A DNA stretch of 35,888 nucleotides from positions 1 through 35,888 of the IMG/VR virus record IMGVR_UViG_3300031787_000417; one strand, given 5' to 3'. The position numbers and the translations under genes were made by a program. The stretch is from a virus. Below, in pieces: positions 1 to 6,071 of the stretch (positions within the stretch are counted from its first letter, which is position 1; each line of letters opens with the position of its first letter). The notes below the pieces were generated by a model. The model was not told where the DNA came from. It made no database searches and was given only the letters and a program-made list of their open reading frames with translations.

Positions 1-23
1 AAAGCTACGTTGCGGAATGGTTG

Positions 24-935
24 ATGCCTAATTTTTTTCAACAGTTTTTAAACCAAGTTGGCTCTGGTTATAAAGAAGCAGATAAACGTCTTGGCGGTTG
101 GTTACCAGGGGGTGGCACTGCTGCACCGCCTGTTCGTGCTTTCCAAGCCGCAGCTCCTGTTGCCGGACGTTTAGCGGGTAAATTTAGGGATGAGACGATT
201 ATCCCTGTTATCGATAAAGGCATTCAATCAGGTGTACTGCCTACAAAAGAAACAATGTTTGCTCGTTATTTAACAGGAACAAGCAAACCGTTAACAGTAT
301 TTCCCGAGCCTTTATTAGATAAAGTTTCAAATGCTTACGATCAAGTGGCTATAGAGGCCACAAGAAACGATGTTGATAAAATTTTTAAACAAACTCCTTT
401 GTTTCGTCAATATGAAAGCACACAAACTGAATTAAATAATTTAAATACAAGATTACGTGATCAAGCTGAAATGTATAGTAGACAACCATCCTTTCAAGAA
501 CAAGAAAGAATCACACAATATGAACAAAAATTAGATAAACTACGCCAATCTTTAAATCTTCCTGATTACAATTTACCACACGACCGTATTCCTAAAACTA
601 CATTAGACAACAAAGAAAGGCTAGAAATAATCAAACAGCACGATCTTGTTAAGCCAGGAAATGTGACCGTTGGGACTGTGGCTGCTTATAACATAATGCC
701 AAAAGAAGTCCAATTGTCACTTGGTAGATTTGACATAAAAGATAACATGATTAATGATAGATATAAATTTGATCATTTAGAAAAAGGGCGCGAATACGTA
801 TATGGACGTGGCAGTGTGTATCCTGACGCCACAGGTGGTGGTGAATTAGCATCAGATTTAATTGAACTAGGTTTAAAAACAGGAATTATAAATCCAAGTT
901 CTGGTTATGATATTAGAATACCGTATAAAAAATAG
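24..935 (+). CDS. Large hypothetical phage protein, possibly 5'-truncated
   Basis: About 303 residues, not recognised. The N-terminus is Gly/Ala/Pro rich (residues 20-50, with a GGWLPGGG stretch), followed by a hydrophilic region around residues 120-175 rich in Glu, Gln and Leu that looks like coiled coil, then a globular C-terminus ending in a Tyr/Gly-rich segment. I used the ATG at 24, but the frame is open back to the window edge with no stop, so the real protein may start outside the window. Codon choice is more A/T rich than in the plus-strand replication genes further right. It ends exactly where the convergent HNH gene ends, with no gap. The coiled coil and size would suit a virion or injected protein, but that is inference. 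Confidence 0.7.
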   Translation: MPNFFQQFLNQVGSGYKEADKRLGGWLPGGGTAAPPVRAFQAAAPVAGRLAGKFRDETIIPVIDKGIQSGVLPTKETMFARYLTGTSKPLTVFPEPLLDKVSNAYDQVAIEATRNDVDKIFKQTPLFRQYESTQTELNNLNTRLRDQAEMYSRQPSFQEQERITQYEQKLDKLRQSLNLPDYNLPHDRIPKTTLDNKERLEIIKQHDLVKPGNVTVGTVAAYNIMPKEVQLSLGRFDIKDNMINDRYKFDHLEKGREYVYGRGSVYPDATGGGELASDLIELGLKTGIINPSSGYDIRIPYKK

Positions 936-1190
936 TTAACTGGCCCAGTGCTCAAGCCTGTGGCAGTTGCAGCAAAGCGGAATGCACTTCTCAATCTCTT
1001 GCTCGACCCTACTCCAGGCGTAACCATGGTTGACCATGGATGAGATGTTATTATCCTTGTCACCTATGTGGTGGAACTCAAGGACACGATGATCATTCAA
1101 CCCACACTTCTCGCACTGCAAAGTCTTCTTGTACTCCAGAAGCTTCTGTCGATTCTTATCGATACGTTTTTTGGCGTTGGCCCAGGTCAC
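936..1190 (-). CDS. Small HNH endonuclease
   Basis: 84 residues. It shows the zinc-type HNH layout: a first CxxC (CEKC, about residues 26-29), a HH pair with nearby acidic residues (EFHHIGDKDNN, about residues 39-49) and a second CxxC followed by His (CCNCHRLEH, near the C-terminus). Proteins of this family nick or cut DNA. In phages they often act as homing endonucleases or in packaging. The start is a GTG at 1190; no ATG is available before an in-frame stop, and no clear Shine-Dalgarno is seen, so the start is uncertain. It lies just downstream of the tRNA pair on the same strand, a common place for a free-standing homing endonuclease. The stop abuts the stop of the convergent gene. Confidence 0.75.
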   Translation of the reverse strand: MTWANAKKRIDKNRQKLLEYKKTLQCEKCGLNDHRVLEFHHIGDKDNNISSMVNHGYAWSRVEQEIEKCIPLCCNCHRLEHWAS

Positions 1191-1227
1191 GTATAGGTTT
1201 TGTGCACGCGTAAATATAATTTAGCAG

Positions 1228-1258
1228 GATTCTTGATAAACGGCGTTTATCGAGAATC
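1228..1258. repeat. 15-bp inverted repeat downstream of the tRNA genes
   Basis: The arms GATTCTTGATAAACG and CGTTTATCGAGAATC are separated by one G. They pair over 15 positions with a single G-T wobble. On the minus strand this lies directly after the tRNA-like gene. No run of four or more T follows, so it is not a classical terminator. It could be an RNA-processing signal, a weak terminator or a recombination site. Confidence 0.7.
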
Positions 1259-1273
1259 TCAATATTCTCAATA

Positions 1274-1349
1274 GCACCTGGGTAGGAGTCGAACCTACAT
1301 CGTCCTGCAGCGGCAGTAACCGTCTTATCCAATTAGTTCGGACCAGGTG
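1274..1349 (-). tRNA. Atypical tRNA-like gene, anticodon not assignable
   Basis: 76 nt. The acceptor stem is perfect (CACCTGG with CCAGGTG) and the T-arm is perfect (GTAGG TTCGACT CCTAC). The D region keeps the ATTGGATAA core. The segment where the anticodon arm should be does not form a 5-bp stem with a 7-nt loop: GTTACTGCCGCTGCAGGAC instead folds into a short stem with a 4-nt loop (CTGC CGCT GCAG). The D-stem is also weak. The 3' CCA is not encoded and the discriminator base is C. Nearest in feel to tRNA-Arg by its D-loop, but I would not assign an amino acid. It is either a decayed tRNA or a tRNA mimic. It lies 1 nt from the tRNA-Pro gene. Confidence 0.55.
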
Positions 1350-1350
1350 A

Positions 1351-1425
1351 TCGGAGATGCAGGATTTGAACCTGCGGCATCTGCGTCCCAAACGCAGCGC
1401 TCTGGCCAAACTGAGCTAATCCCCG
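1351..1425 (-). tRNA. tRNA-Pro (UGG)
   Basis: A complete cloverleaf can be drawn on the minus strand. The acceptor stem is CGGGGAT with ATCTCCG (one G-U). The D-stem is GCTC/GAGC with GG in the loop. The anticodon stem is CTGCG/CGCAG with loop TTTGGGA, giving anticodon TGG with T33 and G37 as expected for proline. The T-arm is GCAGG TTCAAAT CCTGC. CCA is not encoded, so the host enzyme must add it. It would supplement host decoding of CCN proline codons during late expression. Confidence 0.93.
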
Positions 1426-1438
1426 GTATAGGGCAAGG

Positions 1439-1759
1439 ATGTCCGCCTACGATAATCTACGTTGCGGCCGAGGGGATCCTTTGTTTAATGCAACGTTCCT
1501 TGTTGCACCCTTGATAATAGATGGAGCAAGCGTGATACATCTCAAGGATGTAACAGAGGCTTGCCCTCTATCACGCAATCAGCTAGTACAGATGCTTGAG
1601 TCAGAGGCAACCCCCACTGATCGCATGCGCCCCATCGGAAAGAGAGGGGGAACGCATTTATTCTACACCTTTTTCGTTTGGTGTCTGCCAGAAATAATCG
1701 TCTTGTTCACCAAGACGACCCCATTTGGGGGCGTGTTCTACATCAAAGTATCGTGTTGA
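1439..1759 (+). CDS. Doubtful plus-strand ORF between tRNA-Pro and a minus-strand gene
   Basis: A 106-codon frame starting with ATG at 1439. Only the first part (to about 1657, about 70 codons) is free of other genes; the rest is antisense to the 225-residue gene. The free part has plausible protein-like composition (for example RPIGKRGGTHLFY at about residues 65-77), but I recognise no family. A poor ribosome site (AAGG directly against the ATG) argues against translation. It may be a remnant of a gene cut off by rearrangement, or chance. The 230-bp stretch holds nothing else that I can see apart from possible promoter sequence for the rightward strand. Confidence 0.2.
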   Translation: MSAYDNLRCGRGDPLFNATFLVAPLIIDGASVIHLKDVTEACPLSRNQLVQMLESEATPTDRMRPIGKRGGTHLFYTFFVWCLPEIIVLFTKTTPFGGVFYIKVSC

Positions 1760-2335
1760 TACCTTAAAGTCTGGTGTCTTGAGATTGTGATAACTCAATG
1801 ATGGATCCACCATGCGACACCGATTGTTGGGATAAGCGCCAATTTGACCGTTGTCCAAAGCCACAATGTTATGGGATTTGTGCTCATCAGGAAACTCCGA
1901 AAAATAAAAATCAGGTTCGTTCCGATGAGGATGATAGTTGTCCACCGTAAATAAATATGTGCCGCCCATTACACCTGCGCTTCGTGTCAGGACTTCAAAA
2001 CCCATGTTGAAGATTAAATTCTTTTCAACCACGGTAAGGCCGTGATCAAAGCCATTCCAAAACTGAAGGTCGGTTAGCTCCAGGTCTGGTGTAGGTTCTT
2101 TGGGTTTATTTGGATAGTCTGAGTCCCATGCAAGAAATGCACTGATAGGAAGCTTGTCATACAACGCTCCGTACTCAGTCAGGTACGTTTCAAAATACAA
2201 TGCTCGACCCGTAAGTGATTTACAGGTGACCCAATAACCAGGTGTGTACTCACCATGTCCTTTTTGTAGGTCATACAAGTATTCTTTTCTGACCCAAACT
2301 TTGATTGGAGGTACGTTGGCAACAAGAGTTGTCAC
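1658..2335 (-). CDS. Conserved-looking hypothetical protein, 225 residues
   Basis: Globular, aromatic-rich (many Tyr, Phe, Trp) and acidic, with no signal peptide, membrane segment or motif I can name. It gives the impression of a conserved cyanophage hypothetical, but I cannot support a function. The only available start is a GTG at 2335; the in-frame region upstream reaches a stop without an ATG. That GTG follows directly on the T-run of a terminator-type hairpin, and the only Shine-Dalgarno-like GGGA lies inside the 3' arm of that hairpin. Expression may therefore depend on terminator read-through and hairpin opening. The upstream genes on this strand are the small lysine-rich proteins. 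Confidence 0.75.
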   Translation of the reverse strand: MTTLVANVPPIKVWVRKEYLYDLQKGHGEYTPGYWVTCKSLTGRALYFETYLTEYGALYDKLPISAFLAWDSDYPNKPKEPTPDLELTDLQFWNGFDHGLTVVEKNLIFNMGFEVLTRSAGVMGGTYLFTVDNYHPHRNEPDFYFSEFPDEHKSHNIVALDNGQIGAYPNNRCRMVDPSLSYHNLKTPDFKVSTRYFDVEHAPKWGRLGEQDDYFWQTPNEKGVE

Positions 2336-2361
2336 AAAAAATCCCGGTGTAATACCGGGAT
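2336..2361 (-). terminator. Rho-independent terminator or attenuator
   Basis: On the minus strand, ATCCCGGT, a 5-nt loop (ATTAC) and ACCGGGAT form a perfect 8-bp GC-rich stem, followed directly by a run of six T. It closes the minus-strand cluster that runs down from 4508. The next gene (225 residues) starts with GTG directly after the T-run, so the structure could also work as an attenuator. Confidence 0.85.
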
Positions 2362-2468
2362 CATAGCTTCCTTCTCACCCAACTTGTTGCTAAGCACTAC
2401 GTCTGTAACGTGAAGGAGCTTTCGACTATTGGCTCCAGAGCGGTATTGCTCTGTATGTCAGAATACCA
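2362..2468 (-). other. Structured intergenic region, possible 3' UTR or small RNA
   Basis: No gene is supported here. Two abutting hairpins are visible: GGAGCT/GGCTCC (2415-2420 with 2431-2436) and AGAGC/GCTCT (2437-2441 with 2448-2452, extended by a C-G pair). A smaller ACGT dyad lies beside them, and the terminator follows at 2336-2361 on the minus strand. Consecutive hairpins ending in a terminator are what a short stable RNA or a protective 3' UTR would look like. No tRNA fold fits. Confidence 0.4.
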
Positions 2469-2657
2469 TCATTTTTTCTTCTTCGCGGCTGCTTCTTTCT
2501 TCTTGGCAATCATTTCTTTAAACTTGTCGCGAGCAGCGGCTTGTTTGTCGGTACCACCTGCTTTGCCCTTTGCTGGGACTTCTTTGCCCTTGGGAGGTAC
2601 GGCTTTTCCTTTGGGAGGAACTGCTTTGCCGCCTGCAGGTTTCTTAGCTGGATTCAT
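2469..2657 (-). CDS. Small lysine/alanine/proline-rich basic protein
   Basis: 62 residues. It carries three tandem copies of a motif close to KAVPPKG (residues 10-32), then an Ala/Lys helix ending in KKKK. The composition is like histone tails or small nucleoid proteins, so non-specific DNA or RNA binding is likely, but there is no family match I can name. The ATG at 2657 is preceded by a stem-loop (2664-2694) with an AAGAG ribosome-site-like sequence in it. It is last in a run of minus-strand basic proteins that ends in the terminator at 2336. Confidence 0.7.
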   Translation of the reverse strand: MNPAKKPAGGKAVPPKGKAVPPKGKEVPAKGKAGGTDKQAAARDKFKEMIAKKKEAAAKKKK

Positions 2658-2663
2658 GATTGT

Positions 2664-2694
2664 TAAGTAACTCTTTTGATTATAAAGTTACTTA
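2664..2694 (-). repeat. 8-bp inverted repeat upstream of the lysine-rich protein
   Basis: TAAGTAAC and GTTACTTA pair perfectly around a 15-nt A/T-rich spacer. It spans the stop codon of the upstream gene and ends 7 nt before the ATG at 2657. The spacer reads TTTATAATC on the minus strand, so a promoter -10 element is an alternative reading. Confidence 0.5.
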
Positions 2695-2888
2695 CCTTTT
2701 TTGTAACGACGAGCTGCACGCCCAGCTTTCTTGGCACGTTCAGTGTTAGGAACAAACTGTTTACCCTCTTTGCTACCAGCTCTTTTCTTCTGGTCAGTCT
2801 CCGCACGTTCTTCTTTAGACAGTGATGCCCACGCTTTTTCTGGAAGATAACGCTTAGTGTAACCCTTTTGAATTGCCTTGTCTGCCAT
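2688..2888 (-). CDS. C-terminal half of a DUF5872-like basic protein
   Basis: 66 residues, strongly basic. The segment TKRYLPEKAWASLSKEERA (about residues 8-26), followed by RAGSKEGKQFVPNTERAKKAG, matches from memory the C-terminal half of small basic proteins grouped as DUF5872, known in phages, giant viruses and some bacteria. The N-terminal half is encoded separately just upstream. The ATG at 2888 overlaps the upstream stop in a TGATG arrangement, so the two halves are translationally coupled. A GTG one codon earlier is a possible alternative start. Role unknown; nucleic-acid binding is likely from charge alone. Confidence 0.75.
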   Translation of the reverse strand: MADKAIQKGYTKRYLPEKAWASLSKEERAETDQKKRAGSKEGKQFVPNTERAKKAGRAARRYKKGK

Positions 2889-3169
2889 CACTTACTGTCC
2901 TTGTATTTCTTGGCAGCAGACTTAGCCTTGCCACGTTTCTCATACTCATCTTTGGTCTGCCACTTTTCTTCGCCCCACTTCTCTAAAGACTTTTGTTTCT
3001 CACCCTTGCCGCCTTTATATCCACCACCAGCTTCTTTGTACTCACTTGCAACAAGCTGAGCCTTACGCGCAGACCACTGCCCAGGCTTTCCACCTTTAGA
3101 TCCTGCCATCACGCGATCTTTAATACGTTCGCGTAACTCAGGCTTTGTGTATTTATTCTCCTGAGACAT
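2888..3169 (-). CDS. N-terminal half of a DUF5872-like basic protein
   Basis: 93 residues, rich in Lys and Gly. The motif PELRERIKDRVMAGSKGGKP (residues 9-28), followed by GQWSARKAQLVASEYKEAGG, is characteristic of the N-terminal part of DUF5872-type proteins as I recall them. The SLEKWGEEKWQT segment (about residues 61-72) precedes what would be the junction with the C-terminal part. Here the protein ends in KKYKDSK and a TGA. The rest is in the next gene, coupled by TGATG. It overlaps the upstream 57-residue gene by 17 nt. Confidence 0.78.
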   Translation of the reverse strand: MSQENKYTKPELRERIKDRVMAGSKGGKPGQWSARKAQLVASEYKEAGGGYKGGKGEKQKSLEKWGEEKWQTKDEYEKRGKAKSAAKKYKDSK

Positions 3170-3326
3170 CAGGATTACTAACTCTTTCTTCTAATATTTT
3201 AGCCCACTTACATGGACGCGTTATTGCTTCTTCTATCTCCTTACTTTTGATGTAAGGAAATTCTTTCGTTAATCTTGTAAAGTATTTTTCGAGGCGTTCA
3301 GCCTCGGAAGGGATGTGGCACTTCAT
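3153..3326 (-). CDS. Small hypothetical protein, 57 residues
   Basis: Charged and predicted helical, with a KxxExxI pattern in the middle. Not recognised. I chose the ATG at 3326 rather than a TTG seven codons earlier. It overlaps the upstream gene by 29 nt and the downstream DUF5872-like gene by 17 nt, which is tight even for a phage. No clear ribosome site is seen. The packing suggests a real coupled gene, but the evidence is positional. Confidence 0.5.
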   Translation of the reverse strand: MKCHIPSEAERLEKYFTRLTKEFPYIKSKEIEEAITRPCKWAKILEERVSNPDVSGE

Positions 3327-3507
3327 GGTTGGTGTCAAACTTTTCAATAATCATGTCAATTTTTTCCAGTGAATCAAGACGACACATCAACTCCGTGATT
3401 GCATTAATGGTAACGGGATGCTCAGTGCGTGCTGCAAAAGCAAGTGCATCGCGCAGATGACGACCTGCTTCATCCAAAGATCCTTTAACTTGATTAGAAA
3501 GAGCCAT
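3298..3507 (-). CDS. Small hypothetical helical protein, 69 residues
   Basis: Likely all-helical; it contains a long amphipathic stretch (KGSLDEAGRHLRDALAFAAR, about residues 8-27) and a second helix near DSLEKIDMIIEKF. I chose ATG 3507, which has AAGAAAAG upstream, over a longer frame from 3567 that would overlap the methyltransferase. Not recognised; possible oligomeric or regulatory role only by shape. Confidence 0.6.
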   Translation of the reverse strand: MALSNQVKGSLDEAGRHLRDALAFAARTEHPVTINAITELMCRLDSLEKIDMIIEKFDTNHEVPHPFRG

Positions 3508-3532
3508 TACTTTTCTTGGTAGTACAACTAGA

Positions 3533-4120
3533 TTAACACCAGATCCAACCAATCTGATAGGAGTCAAAGTACGGTTCTACCCCCAGGGATTCCATCAGCT
3601 CGTACACAAGGCGGCCCTTGCCATGGCGGCGACCGTCAGGTGCTTTGATGTTGTCGTCCACCACAATCAACGTGTTAGGTCCCAGGAGGCCAGACGCCGC
3701 AAACAATTCCTTTAAGTGATGGGAAGCAGGTGCCCAATCATGATTCCAATCCGTAATGTTGTACGAGTCCAAGTACAGCAAAGAAACGTAGCCATGCATC
3801 GTATCAAGTGCTTCGACTGAATCCGATTCAATCACCTCGGCATGCTTGGTAGACGTACGTGCCAACTCGCAGGCCCCTGGGTCAATGTCAATTGAAATCA
3901 GTTGACCTTTCCCACGAATGTCAATGTAGTTATCAAACAACAAAGTTGAGCAACCATCACCTGTGTAGTTGTTTTCCTCTCGGTACGTACCAGTCTCAAC
4001 AATGATTGGCTCGTCACACGAGTCAAGGTGCGCAAAGATTTTTTCAAAGGTTTCTTTGCGAGCACCTAGTCGTGCTTTAAGAGGCGCAAAGTAAGTATCC
4101 CAGGTACGCTTCTTGGTCAC
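3533..4120 (-). CDS. SAM-dependent methyltransferase-like protein (class I fold)
   Basis: 195 residues. Class I methyltransferase signals are in order: motif I as IIVETGTY (residues 39-46), the acidic strand end SIDID (76-80), an acidic residue after the third strand (ESDS, 98-101) and motif IV as LLYLDSY (114-120). This resembles the Methyltransf_24-type small methyltransferases used on sugars and small metabolites. The substrate is unknown. The plus-strand glycosyltransferase at 9267 makes modification of a virion or cell-surface glycan possible, but they are not in one operon. It overlaps the next gene upstream by 4 nt (ATGA), so it is co-translated with the small membrane proteins. Confidence 0.65.
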   Translation of the reverse strand: MTKKRTWDTYFAPLKARLGARKETFEKIFAHLDSCDEPIIVETGTYREENNYTGDGCSTLLFDNYIDIRGKGQLISIDIDPGACELARTSTKHAEVIESDSVEALDTMHGYVSLLYLDSYNITDWNHDWAPASHHLKELFAASGLLGPNTLIVVDDNIKAPDGRRHGKGRLVYELMESLGVEPYFDSYQIGWIWC

Positions 4121-4389
4121 AGGTCTACGCGTGTGTATGGTACGTCCTGTGATTGTAGCTCCCTTTCGTACTCGTCAGCCTCAATGGTCTCCACGTCCTT
4201 GTACGCCAAGTTGACAAAGCAACCAGTACGACACTCTTCGTCAAAGTCAAAATAGAACCGAGTTAAATTTGCAGTCATTTTCCAAAAGCGAAACTTAGTT
4301 AAGAATTGCAACAACCATTTCCAAATTGCTGGCACAAGCCAGCCAAAACAAGAGTAGTATCCCTGGACACCAAGTAAAAACTTGTTCAT
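4117..4389 (-). CDS. Small protein with an N-terminal membrane segment
   Basis: 90 residues. Residues 3-30 are strongly hydrophobic with several Trp and Phe, followed by a Lys/Arg patch (KFRFWK) and an acidic soluble tail of about 50 residues. This predicts a single-pass inner-membrane protein. The ATG at 4389 overlaps the stop of the upstream 40-residue membrane peptide as ATGA, supporting the long form over an internal ATG at 4278. Two coupled small membrane proteins can be a holin/antiholin or spanin-like pair. No lysis enzyme is adjacent, so this is only a hypothesis. Confidence 0.65.
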   Translation of the reverse strand: MNKFLLGVQGYYSCFGWLVPAIWKWLLQFLTKFRFWKMTANLTRFYFDFDEECRTGCFVNLAYKDVETIEADEYERELQSQDVPYTRVDL

Positions 4390-4508
4390 TGGCGAGATGC
4401 AACCTCCATGAAAAACAAGTAGGCATCCATGCTAATGACCACAAACATAGCCCCAAGGATTGAAGCAATCGCGTAGTTGAATCCGTCCACGGCAGTAGGT
4501 TCCTTCAT
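4386..4508 (-). CDS. 40-residue single-pass membrane peptide
   Basis: The frame runs from ATG 4508 to a TGA at 4386. Residues 10-35 (FNYAIASILGAMFVVISMDA and onward) form one hydrophobic helix rich in small residues, preceded by a short acidic N-terminus. The stop overlaps the start of the next gene (ATGA). It is the first gene of the leftward cluster, facing the exonuclease gene. It could be a holin-like pore former or an accessory subunit; function unknown. Confidence 0.65.
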   Translation of the reverse strand: MKEPTAVDGFNYAIASILGAMFVVISMDAYLFFMEVASRQ

Positions 4509-4541
4509 CTGTTAGACTAACAGTAATACACAAAACCATCA
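4509..4541. promoter_or_regulatory. Divergent intergenic region with small palindrome
   Basis: Only 33 bp separate the leftward membrane-peptide gene and the rightward exonuclease gene. It contains GTTAGACTAAC (4511-4521), a perfect 5-bp inverted repeat around one A. A similar CTAGACTAAA is just inside the exonuclease gene. A repressor or transcription-factor site controlling both directions is possible. No convincing -35/-10 pair is seen. Confidence 0.3.
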
Positions 4542-5396
4542 ATGGTTGCTAGACTAAATACGTCAGACCCTTGGATTAAAGCCAAGGACGAGCAACCAGA
4601 AGTCATGCGGTCGTTGAATAGGACCGCAGCCAGAATTTCCCTTAACGGTCGACGTCACTATACAACGCCGTTACCCACTGGTCCTGCGCCCTCCGTAACC
4701 ACTATCATTAGCGAGACAGCTTCCGAAGCAAACAAACGGAAGCTCGAAATGTGGTCGAAAGCAAATCCAGGTGTCAAAGAACAAGCGGCCGAAAGGGGTA
4801 CTGCCATTCACTATGGTATGGAACAGTACCTCAAAGGGAACAAAAATCCAGAAATCAAAGATGAATATGCAGACTTTTGGGCAGGCATGCCGTCAATTCT
4901 GGATCAGTTCCAGGAAGTCCTTTGGGCCGAGTCGCCTGTTCTGGATAAATATGACTTCACTGTTGGTTCTGATGACGTTGCTCGCGTCTGGGGTTGTGAC
5001 TCAGAAGGTCGTGCTTGGGCTGGTGCTCCTGATATTATTGCTGTCGCCAATAACAAACTGACGCTTGCTGACCTAAAGACCAGCGTCAAACCTTATAGCC
5101 GCAAGTGGCCAAAAGATTTGGAGAAGGGGTCCCAAGAGTGGAGAGACCTATTGGGCGGTCATCTTAAATTTAAAAAAACTTGCAAGCAACTCGCTGCCTA
5201 TGACATTGCTATTACCCAAACTCTGGGTATTACTGTTCAACAAGCTGCAATTTTAGTATCAACGCCAGTTCGTACTCAAGTTTTTAAAATTTCACGCCGG
5301 TTTCTTGATATGCTTCATGAAGATTGGTATGCAATAGTTGCTGAATACTATACACAAATTGAAAACTGTGGAGTTTATGACCCTGATCTCATCTAA
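4542..5396 (+). CDS. PD-(D/E)XK exonuclease, RecB/Cas4-like
   Basis: 284 residues. The nuclease core is complete: RGTAIHYGMEQ (residues 85-95), an acidic residue in LWAE (E130), the GAPD aspartate (D164), DLKTS (D177, K179) and the helix QLAAYDIAI (216-224). This is the order expected for RecB-family/lambda-type single-strand or 5'-3' exonucleases used in phage recombination, DNA-end processing or host DNA breakdown. It is the first gene of the rightward block, followed by an endonuclease VII-like gene that overlaps its 3' end by 20 nt. ATG 4542 is the first start; no strong ribosome site is seen. Confidence 0.85.
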   Translation: MVARLNTSDPWIKAKDEQPEVMRSLNRTAARISLNGRRHYTTPLPTGPAPSVTTIISETASEANKRKLEMWSKANPGVKEQAAERGTAIHYGMEQYLKGNKNPEIKDEYADFWAGMPSILDQFQEVLWAESPVLDKYDFTVGSDDVARVWGCDSEGRAWAGAPDIIAVANNKLTLADLKTSVKPYSRKWPKDLEKGSQEWRDLLGGHLKFKKTCKQLAAYDIAITQTLGITVQQAAILVSTPVRTQVFKISRRFLDMLHEDWYAIVAEYYTQIENCGVYDPDLI

Positions 5397-5802
5397 AAAA
5401 TGCACTCGCTGCAAAGAAATCAAGCAATTAACTTGTTTTGGTTTATCAGGTTACATAAAAAAGAATGGTAAAGCAAGTCCTTCGTCAATGTGCCGTGACT
5501 GCCAAAACGAACTGCGAGTAGAAAGAAAATTTGGAGTAACATATACTGAATACAAAAAAATCTTAGAAGCTCAAGGCGGCTGTTGTGCAAATCCTGGATG
5601 CTGTTCCACTAATCCTGGGGCTCCTGGAAGAAAAAGATTTTACATAGATCACTGCCATAAGACAGGCAAAATAAGAGGATTGCTTTGCCATTCCTGCAAT
5701 CTTGCATTGGGTCATGTCCAAGATAAAGTTAAAAAATTAGAAGGGTTAATTACATATTTAAAAAATGAAACAACATCGTGGGGATACATTCAAAACAAAT
5801 AA
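5377..5802 (+). CDS. Endonuclease VII-like HNH nuclease
   Basis: 141 residues from ATG 5377, preceded by GGAG. The N-terminus carries a CxxC pair (CTRC) and a second CRDC. The core reads YIDHCHKTGKIRGLLCHSCN, close to the recombination endonuclease VII signature (DHxHxTGxxRGxLCxxCN) with zinc-binding cysteines before (CCANPGC) and after. Family members resolve branched DNA or act as free-standing nicking enzymes. The gene overlaps the exonuclease, consistent with joint work in recombination or DNA processing, though a homing role cannot be excluded. A longer frame from 5338 would lie deep inside the exonuclease gene and is less likely. Confidence 0.85.
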   Translation: MTLISSKKCTRCKEIKQLTCFGLSGYIKKNGKASPSSMCRDCQNELRVERKFGVTYTEYKKILEAQGGCCANPGCCSTNPGAPGRKRFYIDHCHKTGKIRGLLCHSCNLALGHVQDKVKKLEGLITYLKNETTSWGYIQNK

Positions 5803-5822
5803 AACAATGAACTGGTAAGCTA

Positions 5823-6005
5823 ATGTCCTACAATCCCCAAGGGAAGATGGAGTGTCGAAAGCGGTTAGCATGGACGATCGCCTGCGAGCGGGCCGTTGTT
5901 ACAAAAGAAGATGCTGTAACGATTTACAACAAACTCATGGATGAATTTAATGGGATGGATAAGAGAAATAAATACAAACAGACTGAGTCCAATAAGTCTC
6001 AGTAA
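5823..6005 (+). CDS. Small hypothetical protein, 60 residues
   Basis: Hydrophilic, basic at the N-terminal half (MECRKRLAW) and with a helical middle (TKEDAVTIYNKLMDEFN). Not recognised. It sits between the nuclease genes and the primase-helicase, in the direction of both. The start ATG follows a GGTAAG sequence. Confidence 0.6.
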   Translation: MSYNPQGKMECRKRLAWTIACERAVVTKEDAVTIYNKLMDEFNGMDKRNKYKQTESNKSQ

Positions 6006-6071
6006 TTTAACGACATCTTAGGAAGCGTCCTGGGTTGGTGGCCGTAGGATGAAAAGACAAGCCAAAAACAC

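Noticed and set aside
1221-1409. Minus-strand 62-codon frame across the tRNA genes
   Set aside because: It runs through the tRNA structures; the sequence is explained by tRNA-Pro and the tRNA-like gene.
2410-2670. Plus-strand 86-codon frame rich in Phe, Leu, Ala
   Set aside because: Antisense of the lysine-rich protein; the hydrophobic look comes from reversed Lys codons.
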